64,000 bases of DNA from Fen-330 sp050008465 (GTDB taxonomy: Bacteria > Acidobacteriota > Terriglobia > Bryobacterales > Bryobacteraceae): positions 3,110 to 67,109 of the forward strand of contig JBEKMO010000019.1 of NCBI GenBank assembly GCA_050008465.1, read 5' to 3'. The translations under genes were made by a program, and so were the position numbers. Positions 24,788 through 33,658 of this stretch are shown here, in pieces (position 1 is the stretch's first letter; every line of letters starts with the position of its first letter). The notes under the pieces were generated by a model, which was not told the DNA's origin, ran no database searches, and saw only the letters and a program-made list of their open reading frames with translations.

Positions 24788-25824
24788 GACTGCTCGTCAC
24801 AGGCGGGGCCGGCTTCATCGGCTCGGCCTTCATCCGGCTGCTGCTGGGAACCAACCGGGCGACCAGCATTCTGAATCTGGACAAGCTCACCTACTCGGGG
24901 AACCTGGAGAACCTGGAGGCGGTGGCGGGCGACCCGCGGTACCAGTTCGTCCGCGGCGACGTCTGCGATGCCGCGCTGGTCGATCGCGTGCTCGATGAGT
25001 TCCCGGCCGAGGCGATCGTGCATTTCGCGGCCGAGTCGCACGTGGACCGCAGCATTCTCTCGCCGCAGCCGGTGTTCGACACCAACCTGCGGGGCACCTT
25101 CACGCTGCTGGAGGCCGCGCGCGAGCGCCGCCTCGGACGGTTCGTGCAGGTATCCACCGACGAGGTCTATGGCAGCGTGCCCGAGCCGCTGGCGGCCGAC
25201 GAGGGCTTTCCCCTCCGCCCGAGCAGCCCCTATTCGGCGGCCAAGGCGGGCGCGGACCTGCTGGCGCTCTCCTACTTCGCCACCTACCGGCTGCCGGTGG
25301 TGGTGACGCGCGCCTCCAACAACTACGGCCCCTACCAGTTCCCCGAGAAGCTGATTCCGCTGATGATCTCGAACGCGCTCGAGAGCCGCCCGCTGCCGGT
25401 TTACGGCGACGGTCTCCAAGTGCGCGACTGGCTGCATGTCGAGGACCACTGCCGGGCCGTGGCCGCGCTCCTCGAGAGGGGGCGGGACGGGGAAATCTAC
25501 AACATCGGCGGCAGCCGCTCGCTCGCCAACCTCGAGGTGGTGCGCAAGATCCTCCGCGCCACCGGCCGCTCCGAGGAACTGATCCAGTTCGTAACCGACC
25601 GCCCGGGCCACGACCGCCGCTACGCGCTCGCGAGCGACAAGACGGTGCGCGAGACCGGATGGGCGCCCCAGGTCGGCTTCGAGGAGGGACTGAGCCGCAC
25701 CGTGGACTGGTATCGGCAGAATGCCGGCTGGGTCGAGCGCGTCAAGAGCGGCGAGTATCAGAGCTACTACGAGCGGAACTACGGCGACCGCGACCTGGAG
25801 CTGAAGCGCCTCGGAAGGCGGTAA
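24784..25824 (+). CDS. rmlB: dTDP-glucose 4,6-dehydratase
   Basis: 346 aa with a GTG start at 24784 that overlaps the rmlC stop. Short-chain dehydrogenase of the extended type: GGAGFIGSAFIRLLL (NAD-binding), STDEVYGSV (catalytic Asp-Glu pair), YSAAKAGADL (YxxxK) and NNYGPYQFPEKLIPLMI. These are the diagnostic RmlB residues. It converts dTDP-glucose to the 4-keto-6-deoxy sugar. The final reductase of the rhamnose pathway (rmlD) is not in the window; another end sugar or a distant rmlD would complete it. Confidence 0.92.
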   Translation: MRLLVTGGAGFIGSAFIRLLLGTNRATSILNLDKLTYSGNLENLEAVAGDPRYQFVRGDVCDAALVDRVLDEFPAEAIVHFAAESHVDRSILSPQPVFDTNLRGTFTLLEAARERRLGRFVQVSTDEVYGSVPEPLAADEGFPLRPSSPYSAAKAGADLLALSYFATYRLPVVVTRASNNYGPYQFPEKLIPLMISNALESRPLPVYGDGLQVRDWLHVEDHCRAVAALLERGRDGEIYNIGGSRSLANLEVVRKILRATGRSEELIQFVTDRPGHDRRYALASDKTVRETGWAPQVGFEEGLSRTVDWYRQNAGWVERVKSGEYQSYYERNYGDRDLELKRLGRR

Positions 25825-25833
25825 CCTCTCGAT

Positions 25834-26850
25834 ATGCGAGTGGCGCTGGATGCCACGCCCCTGACGCTCTCTAGCGGCGGACTCGCGCGCTACGTCTCCG
25901 AGCTGCACCGGGCGCTTGAGGCGGCCTTCCCCGAAGACGAGTTCCCGCTGGTGGCGGCGCCGTCGCTCGCGCGCAACTTTCTCGAGCGCCGCTGGTGGCT
26001 GTGCGGGCTGAATCGGGAGCTGTCGCGGCGCCGGGTGGATGTCTTCCACGGCACCAACTTCGAAGTGCCTTACGTTCCGCTGCGCGCGAGCGTCCTGACG
26101 CTACACGACCTGTCGCCGTGGATGGAGACCGCCTGGCACCATGCGGCGGATCGCGTGCGCAGCCGCGCGCCGCTCGCGATCGGCCTGGGCCTGGCGACCA
26201 TGGTCGTCACGCCGAGCCAGGCGGTGCGGCGGCAAGCCATCGAGCGATTCCGCGTCTCGCCCCAGCGGGTGGTGGCCGTGCCGGAAGCGGCCGCGCCGCA
26301 CCTTCGGCCGGCGGAGGCCCCGCGTGCGGCTCCCTACTTCCTCTTTCTGGGCACGCTCGAACCGCGCAAGAACCTTCCGCTGCTGGTCGAGGCGTGGCGC
26401 GCGGCGCGGCGCGAGGTGGCGGTCGACCTGGTACTGGCGGGCCGGCGCCGCGCGGACTTCCCCGCTCTGACCCCCGAGCCCGGGTTGACGATTCTGGGAG
26501 AAGTTGCGGAGGATCGGCTCAGCGCCTGGTACTCCGGAGCGCTGGCGTTCGTCTATCCGTCGCTTTATGAGGGCTTCGGGCTGCCCGTGCTGGAGGCCAT
26601 GCAGTGCGGCGCGGCGGTGATTACTTCGCGCGACGCGGCCATCTCGGAGGTCGCCGCCGGCGTGGCCGAGCAGGTGGACGCCCGCGATGGGCAGGCCTGG
26701 AAGGAAGCCCTTCTAGCCGCCGCCACCCGCCCGGAATGGGTCGCCGGGCTGCGAGCCAAATCGCTCCAGCGCGCCCGGGATTTCTCCTGGGAGCGCACCG
26801 CGCGGCTCACGCGCGAGGTTTACGAGGAAGCCCTGCGCCGGTTCGCCTGA
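25834..26850 (+). CDS. GT4 family glycosyltransferase
   Basis: 338 aa. N-terminal half: MRVALDATPLTLSSGGLARYV and VDVFHGTNFEVPY; C-terminal half: YFLFLGTLEPRKNLPLLVEA and YPSLYEGFGLPVLEAMQCGA. It is a GT4 with the usual two Rossmann-like domains. It follows rmlB by nine bases, so a transferase that uses the nucleotide sugar made by the three preceding genes is the natural reading, although acceptor specificity is not visible. Confidence 0.88.
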   Translation: MRVALDATPLTLSSGGLARYVSELHRALEAAFPEDEFPLVAAPSLARNFLERRWWLCGLNRELSRRRVDVFHGTNFEVPYVPLRASVLTLHDLSPWMETAWHHAADRVRSRAPLAIGLGLATMVVTPSQAVRRQAIERFRVSPQRVVAVPEAAAPHLRPAEAPRAAPYFLFLGTLEPRKNLPLLVEAWRAARREVAVDLVLAGRRRADFPALTPEPGLTILGEVAEDRLSAWYSGALAFVYPSLYEGFGLPVLEAMQCGAAVITSRDAAISEVAAGVAEQVDARDGQAWKEALLAAATRPEWVAGLRAKSLQRARDFSWERTARLTREVYEEALRRFA

Positions 26851-26890
26851 GCCAGCGGAGTTCGGCGGATCGAAGGCAGGCGGCTGGGTG

Positions 26891-26896
26891 TATAAT
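26891..26896 (+). promoter_or_regulatory. Perfect TATAAT -10-like element
   Basis: TATAAT in otherwise GC-rich intergenic DNA, 57 bp before the start of the secreted-protein gene at 26953. No consensus -35 is recognised at the usual distance (GATCGA occupies 26868-26873), so it is a tentative promoter. Confidence 0.4.
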
Positions 26897-26952
26897 GCCG
26901 ACAGGCCGGGAGTCCAAGATGGAGATTCTGGTCGACTCTAGTGGAGATCAAG

Positions 26953-27651
26953 GTGACAAGGTCTGCAAGTTTAACTCTACTGTTCGGGAGCCTGCTCATG
27001 GGACAGACAATGCAAGACTTCACGCGGATCTACGATTCATACCTCGCGGCCGTCAAGAGCGGTAAGTTTCGTGAGGTATCGGCTCTCTTCTCTCGGGAAA
27101 TGCGCGACGAGCTCAAGACCCCGGACGAGAAAGAAAGGTTCATGACGTTCGCAAAGTTCATGGCGCCGGTGAGCTACGAGACGCTCTTCCTTACCATGAC
27201 CGACGGCGGGCAGAAAGCGGAACTGCAAGTGGTCCTCACGCTCAAGGTGCCGGAAGAAGTCCAGAAACAGCACGAGCTTCCGCCAACCCAACGCCTCGAG
27301 TTGATTCTGAGTTTCGTCAAGGAGGGCGGCCAGTGGAAATGGGGAGAGCCGACGATTCTCGGAGACCCGGACAAACGCGCCCGGCCGAAGGACCTGAAGA
27401 TGGGCTCGAGAAGCGACTATAAGCCGGACTCGAACACGCAGATGGGAGGCCAGATTCTGCGCACCGAGAAGCAGTCTGCCGGCACCGTTTTTCTCCTCCG
27501 GGTCCTCGACGAGGAGATTGCCGCGTTCGTCCCGGCGGTGAGTGTCTCCAGCGAGTTCGTGCCCGGCCGCGTCCTTATGCTCCGCGGCGCCGAACACAAG
27601 TCGGACAAGCTGAAGTTCTGGGCCGACGAGGTTTCGCTGCACCAGCGGTGA
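26953..27651 (+). CDS. Exported hypothetical protein
   Basis: 232 aa from the GTG at 26953, six bases after GGAG (26943-26946); a GTG at 26941 is the alternative. The N-terminus is a signal-like hydrophobic segment (VTRSASLTLLFGSLLMGQ). Residues after it (MQDFTRIYDSYLAAVKSGKF) look like an NTF2/cystatin-like helix-plus-sheet domain, followed by a charged linker and a second beta-rich domain ending KLKFWADEVSLHQ. Family not recognised. It stands alone between the glycan genes and the LuxR regulator. Confidence 0.65.
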   Translation: MTRSASLTLLFGSLLMGQTMQDFTRIYDSYLAAVKSGKFREVSALFSREMRDELKTPDEKERFMTFAKFMAPVSYETLFLTMTDGGQKAELQVVLTLKVPEEVQKQHELPPTQRLELILSFVKEGGQWKWGEPTILGDPDKRARPKDLKMGSRSDYKPDSNTQMGGQILRTEKQSAGTVFLLRVLDEEIAAFVPAVSVSSEFVPGRVLMLRGAEHKSDKLKFWADEVSLHQR

Positions 27652-27784
27652 GTCAAACTCGGCCGGAGAGAACTCCAACCCCAGGGCGGAATTCAATTTC
27701 CTAGCGGATTTGCCACATCGACTATTCCCGGTGAGAAGGTCGGGCCTAAACCCCGGGAGCCTTTCCGCCGATCAATAACCGGGA

Positions 27785-28477
27785 ATGGCGCCCAAGCCGA
27801 TCAGCGTGTTTGCTTGCGAGTCCCAGCCCGTGGTGGTGGAAGGACTGCGGAAGGCGCTGGAGCGCAGCGCGGAATTCGTGTTTGCCGGGGCGGCGGCGCG
27901 GCCGGCGGAGGCGCTCCAAGCCGTGCTGGGCCGCTCGCCGGATATCACGCTGGTGGATCACGAGGACGGGCCGGCGGAGGCCCTGGCACTGGTGGGGGAG
28001 ATGTGCAAAGCGTCTTCCAAAACGCAGGCGGTCCTGTGGGTGAAAAGCGACCAGGACATCCGGGCCGGCGAGGCGCTGCATGCCGGAGCGCGCGCCGTCC
28101 TGGTGAAGAGCCGCCCGCTCGATACGCTCCTGGAATGCCTGCGGGTGGTGGCGCGAGGGTATCTGTGGTTCGAGAACGGGGCGCCCGAGCCGGTTGCCGA
28201 GCCGGGCCGAGAGCGCCGGCGGCCTCCGCGCCTGACACCGCGCGAGCGCCAGGTGGTCACGCTGCTCGCGCAGGGCCTGAAGAACACCGAGATCGCCAAG
28301 GCGCTCGAGATTTCTCCGGGCACCGTGAAGGTTCACCTCATGCACGTCTTCGAGAAGACCGGAGCGCGAGACCGCTATGAGCTGGCGATCCGCAGCCGCA
28401 AGCTGCTGGGGCCGGAACCCGGCGGGGCGGTTGCCGCGGGCGCCGAGCCTGGAGCAAGCGGGAGTGCGGCCCCCTAA
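27785..28477 (+). CDS. LuxR/NarL-type response regulator with atypical receiver
   Basis: 230 aa. The receiver-like domain (1-115) keeps the acceptor Asp (D58 in DITLVDHEDG) and the Lys (K108 in AVLVKSRP), but the acidic pair that normally binds Mg2+ is replaced by C11-E12-S13. The C-terminal helix-turn-helix is canonical (LTPRERQVVTLLAQGLKNTEIAKALEISPGTVKVHLMHVFEKTGA). No histidine kinase is adjacent. It overlaps the following membrane gene by 14 bp and precedes the pilus genes, so a role in controlling them is reasonable but unproven. Confidence 0.85.
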   Translation: MAPKPISVFACESQPVVVEGLRKALERSAEFVFAGAAARPAEALQAVLGRSPDITLVDHEDGPAEALALVGEMCKASSKTQAVLWVKSDQDIRAGEALHAGARAVLVKSRPLDTLLECLRVVARGYLWFENGAPEPVAEPGRERRRPPRLTPRERQVVTLLAQGLKNTEIAKALEISPGTVKVHLMHVFEKTGARDRYELAIRSRKLLGPEPGGAVAAGAEPGASGSAAP

Positions 28478-29978
28478 ACTCGCGGCCGCCGGCGGGCGCC
28501 TGCGAGCGCTGGCGCTGCCCTCGCTCTCCGACTGGCTGTTCGCGGCGCTCCTCGGATGGCTGTTCATCGCCGGGAGCGGCTGGAGCGCGCTGCTGGCCGA
28601 CGGCGACACCGGCTGGCACATCCGCACCGGCGAGTTCATTCTGGATCACAGGCGGCTGCCGGAGAGCGATCTGTTCTCTTTCACGCGGCCTGGCGAGCGG
28701 TGGGTTGCCTGGGAGTGGCTCGCCGACGTCCTGTTTGCGTGCTGTCATCGGGCGGGGGGGCTGAAGGGGGTCGTGCTGCTGGCCGGCACGTTGATCGCCG
28801 GGTACCTGACGCTGCTGGTGCGGCACATGGTCTGGCGCCGGGCGAACGCTTTCGCGGCGTTGGCCTGTTGTTTGCTCGGCGCGGGCGCTTCCGGCATCCA
28901 TTACCTGGCGCGGCCGCACCTGTTCACGCTCCTGCTTCTCTCCACTTCGCTCTGGCTGCTGGACCGCGACCGGGAGAAGCCCGGCCGCGCAGTCTGGATT
29001 CTGGTTCCAATGACGGCGGTGTGGGTGAATCTGCACGCGGGATTCCTGGCGCTGCTGGCGTGTCTGGCGTTGCAGACCGTGGGCGAGGGCCTGGAGGCGG
29101 GGTGGCGCGTGGCGCGCCGGAAAGCCGTGCTGCTGGCGGCCTGCGCCGCGGCCACCCTCCTCAATCCGTACGGGATCGGCCTCCACCGGCACCTTGCGCA
29201 GTACCTGAGATCGGACTGGATCCGCGAGTCGGTGGACGAGTTCCAGTCGCCGAAGTTCCGCTCCGAGAGCGCCCTCCAGTTCGAGATCCTGCTGTTAGCG
29301 GGGCTGATTGCAGCGGGGCTCCTGCTGCGGCGCAGGCGGTTCGCGTCCCCGCTGATGGTGGTCTTCTGGGCGCACGCGGCGCTGGTGTCGGTGCGCCACG
29401 TTCCGGTGTTTGTGGTGGCCGCCTGCCCCATCCTGGCGGCGGAGGCCAGCCTGTGGTGGACGCGGTGGGCCGAGACCAAGCCGGCGCGGTCGCTGGCCGG
29501 GATCGTGGACCGGGTGGCGACGGATTTCACCGCCGGGTTGCGGCGAACCAGCGCGTGGCCCGCCGCATTGGTGGTGACCCTGGCGTTCGTGGGCTCACCT
29601 CTCAGTTGGCCGCGTGATTTCCCGGAGATAAAGTTCCCGGTCGGGCTGGTGGGACGGCAGCAAGAGAAGCTAGCCGGTGCGCGGGTGTTTACCTCGGACC
29701 AATGGGGGGACTACCTCCTTTACCGCTTCTACCCTCGCCAGAAGGTGTTCATCGACGGGCGCAGCGACTTCTACGGGCCGGCCCTGGGAAAGCTCTATCT
29801 GCGAGTCGCCTACGGGCACGCGGACTGGCGCGGCACCCTGGAGCGCTATGCGGTCACCGCGGTCCTGGCGCCCACGGAATGGCCGCTGGCCAGCATCCTG
29901 CGGCAGGAGCCAGGCTGGCGCCTGGTGGAGGAAGACGGCCCGGCGGTCCTGTTCGAGCGGGTGGAACCCTCGCCATAA
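28464..29978 (+). CDS. Polytopic membrane protein, GT-C-like
   Basis: 504 aa from the GTG at 28464 (GGAG at 28451-28454 upstream); an upstream start would lie inside the regulator gene. About ten hydrophobic helices are present. The first loop carries the acidic motif LADGDTGWHIRTGEFILDH and RWVAWEWLADVLFA, the arrangement seen in PMT/GT-C type lipid-sugar glycosyltransferases. The last ~110 residues form a soluble tail with RVFTSDQWGDYLLYRFYPRQ. Substrate unknown. Its position between a regulator and the pilus genes raises the possibility of pilin or envelope glycosylation. Confidence 0.65.
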   Translation: MRPPKLAAAGGRLRALALPSLSDWLFAALLGWLFIAGSGWSALLADGDTGWHIRTGEFILDHRRLPESDLFSFTRPGERWVAWEWLADVLFACCHRAGGLKGVVLLAGTLIAGYLTLLVRHMVWRRANAFAALACCLLGAGASGIHYLARPHLFTLLLLSTSLWLLDRDREKPGRAVWILVPMTAVWVNLHAGFLALLACLALQTVGEGLEAGWRVARRKAVLLAACAAATLLNPYGIGLHRHLAQYLRSDWIRESVDEFQSPKFRSESALQFEILLLAGLIAAGLLLRRRRFASPLMVVFWAHAALVSVRHVPVFVVAACPILAAEASLWWTRWAETKPARSLAGIVDRVATDFTAGLRRTSAWPAALVVTLAFVGSPLSWPRDFPEIKFPVGLVGRQQEKLAGARVFTSDQWGDYLLYRFYPRQKVFIDGRSDFYGPALGKLYLRVAYGHADWRGTLERYAVTAVLAPTEWPLASILRQEPGWRLVEEDGPAVLFERVEPSP

Positions 29979-30194
29979 CTGCCGGCGTTTGGCTGACAAC
30001 GATTCTGTTGGCAACAAAACCGTTGGAGCCGGGAGCACCGCATTCCCTCCCCTCATTCGGCTAAAGAAAACCCCCATTCCGGCCGAAATACTCCGAGGAG
30101 GTCGGACATAGATGAATGCGCGGGGGGATCCTCCGATTCGTGTTCGGGAGACGGGGTGGATGCCGGGGCCAGCCGCCGGGCAAAGGACGGAATC

Positions 30195-31058
30195 ATGGAC
30201 CGCAGACTGTTGATGGTGTTGGGAACCAGCCTGCTCGTTGCGCTGGCCTTGTCGGCCATCTTCTATCAGATCGTGATGGGGGCGCGGAAGGGCGGCACCC
30301 GGCAGGCCAGCGCGGAAACCCGGGACCTGGTGGTGGCCTCGCGGGCCCTGCCCTTCGGAGCGGTCCTCAAACCGGCCGACGTCAAGCTGACCAAGGTCCT
30401 CGCAAACCAATTCCCGGCAGACGGCTTCGCACACGTCGAGGAGGTCCTGAACCGGCCGGTGATCTCGAGCATCCTGCCGGAAGAACCGGTGCGGGAAGGG
30501 CGGCTGGCGCGGCGCGGGAGCGGGCTGGGTCTGGCGCCCATCATCCCGGAGGGCATGCGGGCGGTGTCGGTGCGGGTGAACGACGTGGTGGGGGTGGCGG
30601 GCTACGTGCTTCCGGGCATGCGGGTGGACGTGCTGATTACCGGCCGTCCCGGCGGCCAAGAATCTGTGTTCACCAAAACCATCCTGCAAGACATCCTGGT
30701 GCTCTCGGCGGGGCAGAACATCGAGCCGGACGGCCTCGGCAAGGCGATCAACGCGCCGGTGGTGACGCTCCTGGTGACCCCGGAACAGGCCGAAGTGTTG
30801 ACGCTGGCCAGCGAGGGGCGGATCCAACTGGTGCTGCGGAACCCCAACGACCGGGGCGTCGAGAAGACCCCGGGCCGCGCGCTGGAGGAACTTTACCACG
30901 TCGCCGGAGCGGCCCGGCGCGAGCCGGTGGCCGCGCTCAGGCGTCCGGCGCCGCCCCGCCCGGCTGCTCCGCTTCCTCCGCCGGTCACCGAAGACATCAC
31001 GGTGATCCGCGGCAACCAGAAGACCGTGGAGCAGGTGGCGATCAAGAAATTGGAATAG
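30195..31058 (+). CDS. cpaB: Flp pilus assembly protein CpaB/RcpC
   Basis: 287 aa. The ATG at 30195 has AAGGA (30182-30186) upstream and gives the N-terminal anchor MDRRLLMVLGTSLLVALALSAIFY. A SAF domain (VVASRALPFGAVLKPADVKLTKV) and an RcpC domain (IIPEGMRAVSVRVNDVVGVAGYVLPGMRVDVLIT) follow. CpaB sits in the periplasm and supports the secretin of the Tad/Flp type IVc pilus. A proline-rich stretch near residue 240-265 is followed by a short C-terminal tail. It is the first gene of the collinear pilus core. Confidence 0.9.
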   Translation: MDRRLLMVLGTSLLVALALSAIFYQIVMGARKGGTRQASAETRDLVVASRALPFGAVLKPADVKLTKVLANQFPADGFAHVEEVLNRPVISSILPEEPVREGRLARRGSGLGLAPIIPEGMRAVSVRVNDVVGVAGYVLPGMRVDVLITGRPGGQESVFTKTILQDILVLSAGQNIEPDGLGKAINAPVVTLLVTPEQAEVLTLASEGRIQLVLRNPNDRGVEKTPGRALEELYHVAGAARREPVAALRRPAPPRPAAPLPPPVTEDITVIRGNQKTVEQVAIKKLE

Positions 31059-31062
31059 CCTC

Positions 31063-32424
31063 ATGAAGAAACCAAGCGCCGGATGGATGTGCCTGGGGTT
31101 CTTGGCAGGCAGCCTGGGCGGGTTGGCCAGCCCGCAAACGGAAACCAGCCAGGATCTCCCGCTGACCGTCGGCCGGAGCGTGGTCATCGACTTCGCCGCC
31201 GACATCGGGCGAATCTCGACCAGCAACCCCGACGTGGTGGATGCGGTGGCGGTCTCGACGCGCGAGGTCCTGCTGCACGCCAAAGCGCAGGGCATGTCGA
31301 CCATCATCGTATGGGCCAAGAGCGGGCAGCGCAGCGCCTACAGCATCGTGGTCGACCAGAACCTGGAGCCCGTCCGCAAGCTGCTGAAGGAAACGTTTCC
31401 GAAGGAGAACATCCAGGTGCAGGCGGCCCGCGACGCCCTGTCGCTGACCGGGGTGGTGGCCAGCCAGGCGATCTCCGACCGGGCCGCGGCCCTGATGGCG
31501 CCGTTCGCCAAAGCCGTGGTGAACAACCTGCAGGTCGCGCCGTCAGGCCCGGAGAGGCAGGTACTGCTGCGGGTGCGGTTCGCCGAGCTGAATCGGAACC
31601 TAGGGAACTCCTTCGGCGTGAACCTGGCCTCGACCGGACTGCTGAATACGCCGGGGAGCATCTCGACGGGGCAGTTCTCGCCGCCGCTGCCGGGCGCCCT
31701 CACCGCCAGCATCCCGGGCCAAGCTACCGGGACCAAGAGCACCTTCTCGATCGCCGATGCGCTGAACGTGTTCGCTTTCCGGCCGGATCTGAACCTGGCG
31801 GGCTTCATCAAGGCGTTGCAGAGCCAGGGGGTGCTACAGATCCTGGCCGAGCCCAACCTGGTGACCTCCAACGGCAAGGAAGCCAGCTTCCTGGTGGGAG
31901 GGGAGTTCCCGGTGCCGATCGTGCAGGGCGGGGCAACTGCCGGCGCCGTCACCATCCTGTTCAAGGAATTCGGCATCCGGCTGACCTTCAAGCCGGAGAT
32001 CACCGAGCACCAGACCATCCGGATGTACGTCAAGCCGGAGGTCTCGACCATCGACCTGACCAATTCGGTGTCCTTGTCCGGGTTCACGATTCCGGCGCTG
32101 GCGACGCGGCGCATGGAAACCACGATCGAGCTGGGCCAGGGACAGAGCTTCGTGATCGCCGGGCTGATCGACGACCGGGTGACCGAAAACCTGTCGAAGA
32201 TCCCGGGCCTGGCGCACCTCCCGATTCTGGGCGTGCTGTTCAAGAGCCGGCAGGAGAACCGGGCCAAGACCGAGCTGATCGTGATGGTGACCCCGGAGAT
32301 CACCGCGCCGGTCAGCGCCGCGGAGGTCAAGCCGATCACGCTGCCGAAGGAGTTGCTGGCGCCCCAGTTGAACGCGCCCCCGACCCCGGCGCCGGCGCCG
32401 AAGAAGCGGGGGGGGAAGAGGTAG
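31063..32424 (+). CDS. cpaC: Tad pilus secretin CpaC/RcpA
   Basis: 453 aa with an N-terminal signal peptide (MKKPSAGWMCLGFLAGSLGG). It carries an N-terminal pilus-formation domain (LPLTVGRSVVIDFAADIGRI, VSTREVLLHAKAQGMSTIIV), a BON-like middle, and a C-terminal secretin domain (LNLAGFIKALQSQGVLQILAEPNLV, SFLVGGEFPVPIVQ, LSKIPGLAHLPILGVLFKSR). It forms the outer-membrane channel for the pilus. Five bases separate it from cpaB. Confidence 0.93.
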   Translation: MKKPSAGWMCLGFLAGSLGGLASPQTETSQDLPLTVGRSVVIDFAADIGRISTSNPDVVDAVAVSTREVLLHAKAQGMSTIIVWAKSGQRSAYSIVVDQNLEPVRKLLKETFPKENIQVQAARDALSLTGVVASQAISDRAAALMAPFAKAVVNNLQVAPSGPERQVLLRVRFAELNRNLGNSFGVNLASTGLLNTPGSISTGQFSPPLPGALTASIPGQATGTKSTFSIADALNVFAFRPDLNLAGFIKALQSQGVLQILAEPNLVTSNGKEASFLVGGEFPVPIVQGGATAGAVTILFKEFGIRLTFKPEITEHQTIRMYVKPEVSTIDLTNSVSLSGFTIPALATRRMETTIELGQGQSFVIAGLIDDRVTENLSKIPGLAHLPILGVLFKSRQENRAKTELIVMVTPEITAPVSAAEVKPITLPKELLAPQLNAPPTPAPAPKKRGGKR

Positions 32425-32440
32425 CGGCTGCAAAAAGGCA

Positions 32441-33643
32441 ATGGAACCGCGCAACCCAGCGGCGGCCCAATTGACGGCCTTGATGATCGCGCCGGGCCGC
32501 GAGCTTGCCCGCGAGTTCGTCGAGAGCGCCGGCGCCACCCGAGCGTTTCAGATCCTGGCGGAACTGAAAACTTACCCTTCGCAGCAGGTGCTCGAGATGC
32601 GGCTGCGGCAGCTCCAGCCGGACGTGGTTCTGCTGGACCTGGCGACGGATCTGGAGCGGGCCTGCGAGCTGATCCATTTCGTGACTTCCTCGAACCCCTC
32701 GATTCACGTGGTGGGCCTGCACTCGCGAAACGATTCCGAGGCCATCCTGCGGTCGCTGCGGATGGGAGCGAGCGAGTTCCTCTGCGCGCCCTTCGAGGCG
32801 GCGATCCAGGAACAGGCCCTGGGGCGCATCCGGCGGCTGTTGGGGCCGCAGACGGAGGCGCCGCGGAAGCTGGGAAAGGTGCTGCTGTTCTCGAGCGCCA
32901 AGCCGGGCTCGGGGGCCTCGACGTTGGCGGCGCAGGCAGCCCTGGCGCTGCGCCGGCTGACCGGCAAGAAGGTGTTGCTGGCGGATCTGGACCTGATGGG
33001 CGGGAGCCTGGCCTTCTATCTGAAAGTGACGCCCAACGGCTCGCTGCTGGACGCGGTGGAGGCGGAAGGCGGGGGCGCGGAGTGGCCCGGGCTGGTGGTG
33101 CCCTCGGGCGGGGTGCACGTGCTGGCGGCGCCGGAGGCGCCTCCCCAGGCGGACTACGTCGACCCGGCGCGTCTGCACGAGTTTCTGGAGCGCGCGCGGC
33201 AGCTTTACGACTGGGTGCTGCTGGACCTGCCGGCGGTCTTCCACCGGCTGACCCTGCTGGCGCTGTCGGAGTCGGACCAGGCGTTCCTGGTTGCAACCCC
33301 CGAGCTGGCCAGCCTGCACCTGGCGCGGAAGGCGGTCAACCTGCTCACCCATCTGGGCTTCGGCAAGGAGCGTTTCCACGTGGTGATCAATCGCGTGGAC
33401 AAGCGCGACGGCCTGCGGCAATTCGACGTTGGCCAGATCTTCAACTGCCCGGTCCACAGCCGCTTCCCGAACGATTACTTCGCGCTGGAACGCGCGGTGA
33501 CCATGGGCGAGCCGCTGCAGGAAGACGGCGTTCTGGGCAAGGCCATCGCGGATTTCGCGGGGCGGCTGGCGGACCCTCCGGCGGCCGGCAAGCGCCGGGC
33601 AGCCCTGGCGATGGACGCCCGGCCGGTATTCTCGGAGAGCTGA
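32441..33643 (+). CDS. cpaE: Pilus assembly ATPase CpaE (ParA/MinD-like)
   Basis: 400 aa. A receiver-like N-terminal domain (LQPDVVLLDLATD) precedes a MinD/ParA-type ATPase whose P-loop is K154-P-G-S-G-A-S-T, the deviant Walker A form typical of CpaE, followed by KKVLLADLDLMGGSLAFYL. The Walker B-type region is YDWVLLDLPA. CpaE localises or energises pilus assembly proteins at the pole in other bacteria. A gap of 16 bp follows the secretin. Confidence 0.88.
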   Translation: MEPRNPAAAQLTALMIAPGRELAREFVESAGATRAFQILAELKTYPSQQVLEMRLRQLQPDVVLLDLATDLERACELIHFVTSSNPSIHVVGLHSRNDSEAILRSLRMGASEFLCAPFEAAIQEQALGRIRRLLGPQTEAPRKLGKVLLFSSAKPGSGASTLAAQAALALRRLTGKKVLLADLDLMGGSLAFYLKVTPNGSLLDAVEAEGGGAEWPGLVVPSGGVHVLAAPEAPPQADYVDPARLHEFLERARQLYDWVLLDLPAVFHRLTLLALSESDQAFLVATPELASLHLARKAVNLLTHLGFGKERFHVVINRVDKRDGLRQFDVGQIFNCPVHSRFPNDYFALERAVTMGEPLQEDGVLGKAIADFAGRLADPPAAGKRRAALAMDARPVFSES

Positions 33644-33658
33644 AAGTAGACCGCGCAA

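Noticed and set aside
30112..30213. 33-codon ORF before cpaB with a GAGGAGG site
   Set aside because: Ribosome-binding site is ten bases away and the frame overlaps the cpaB start; the product has no signal, helix or repeat. Leader-peptide role not excluded.
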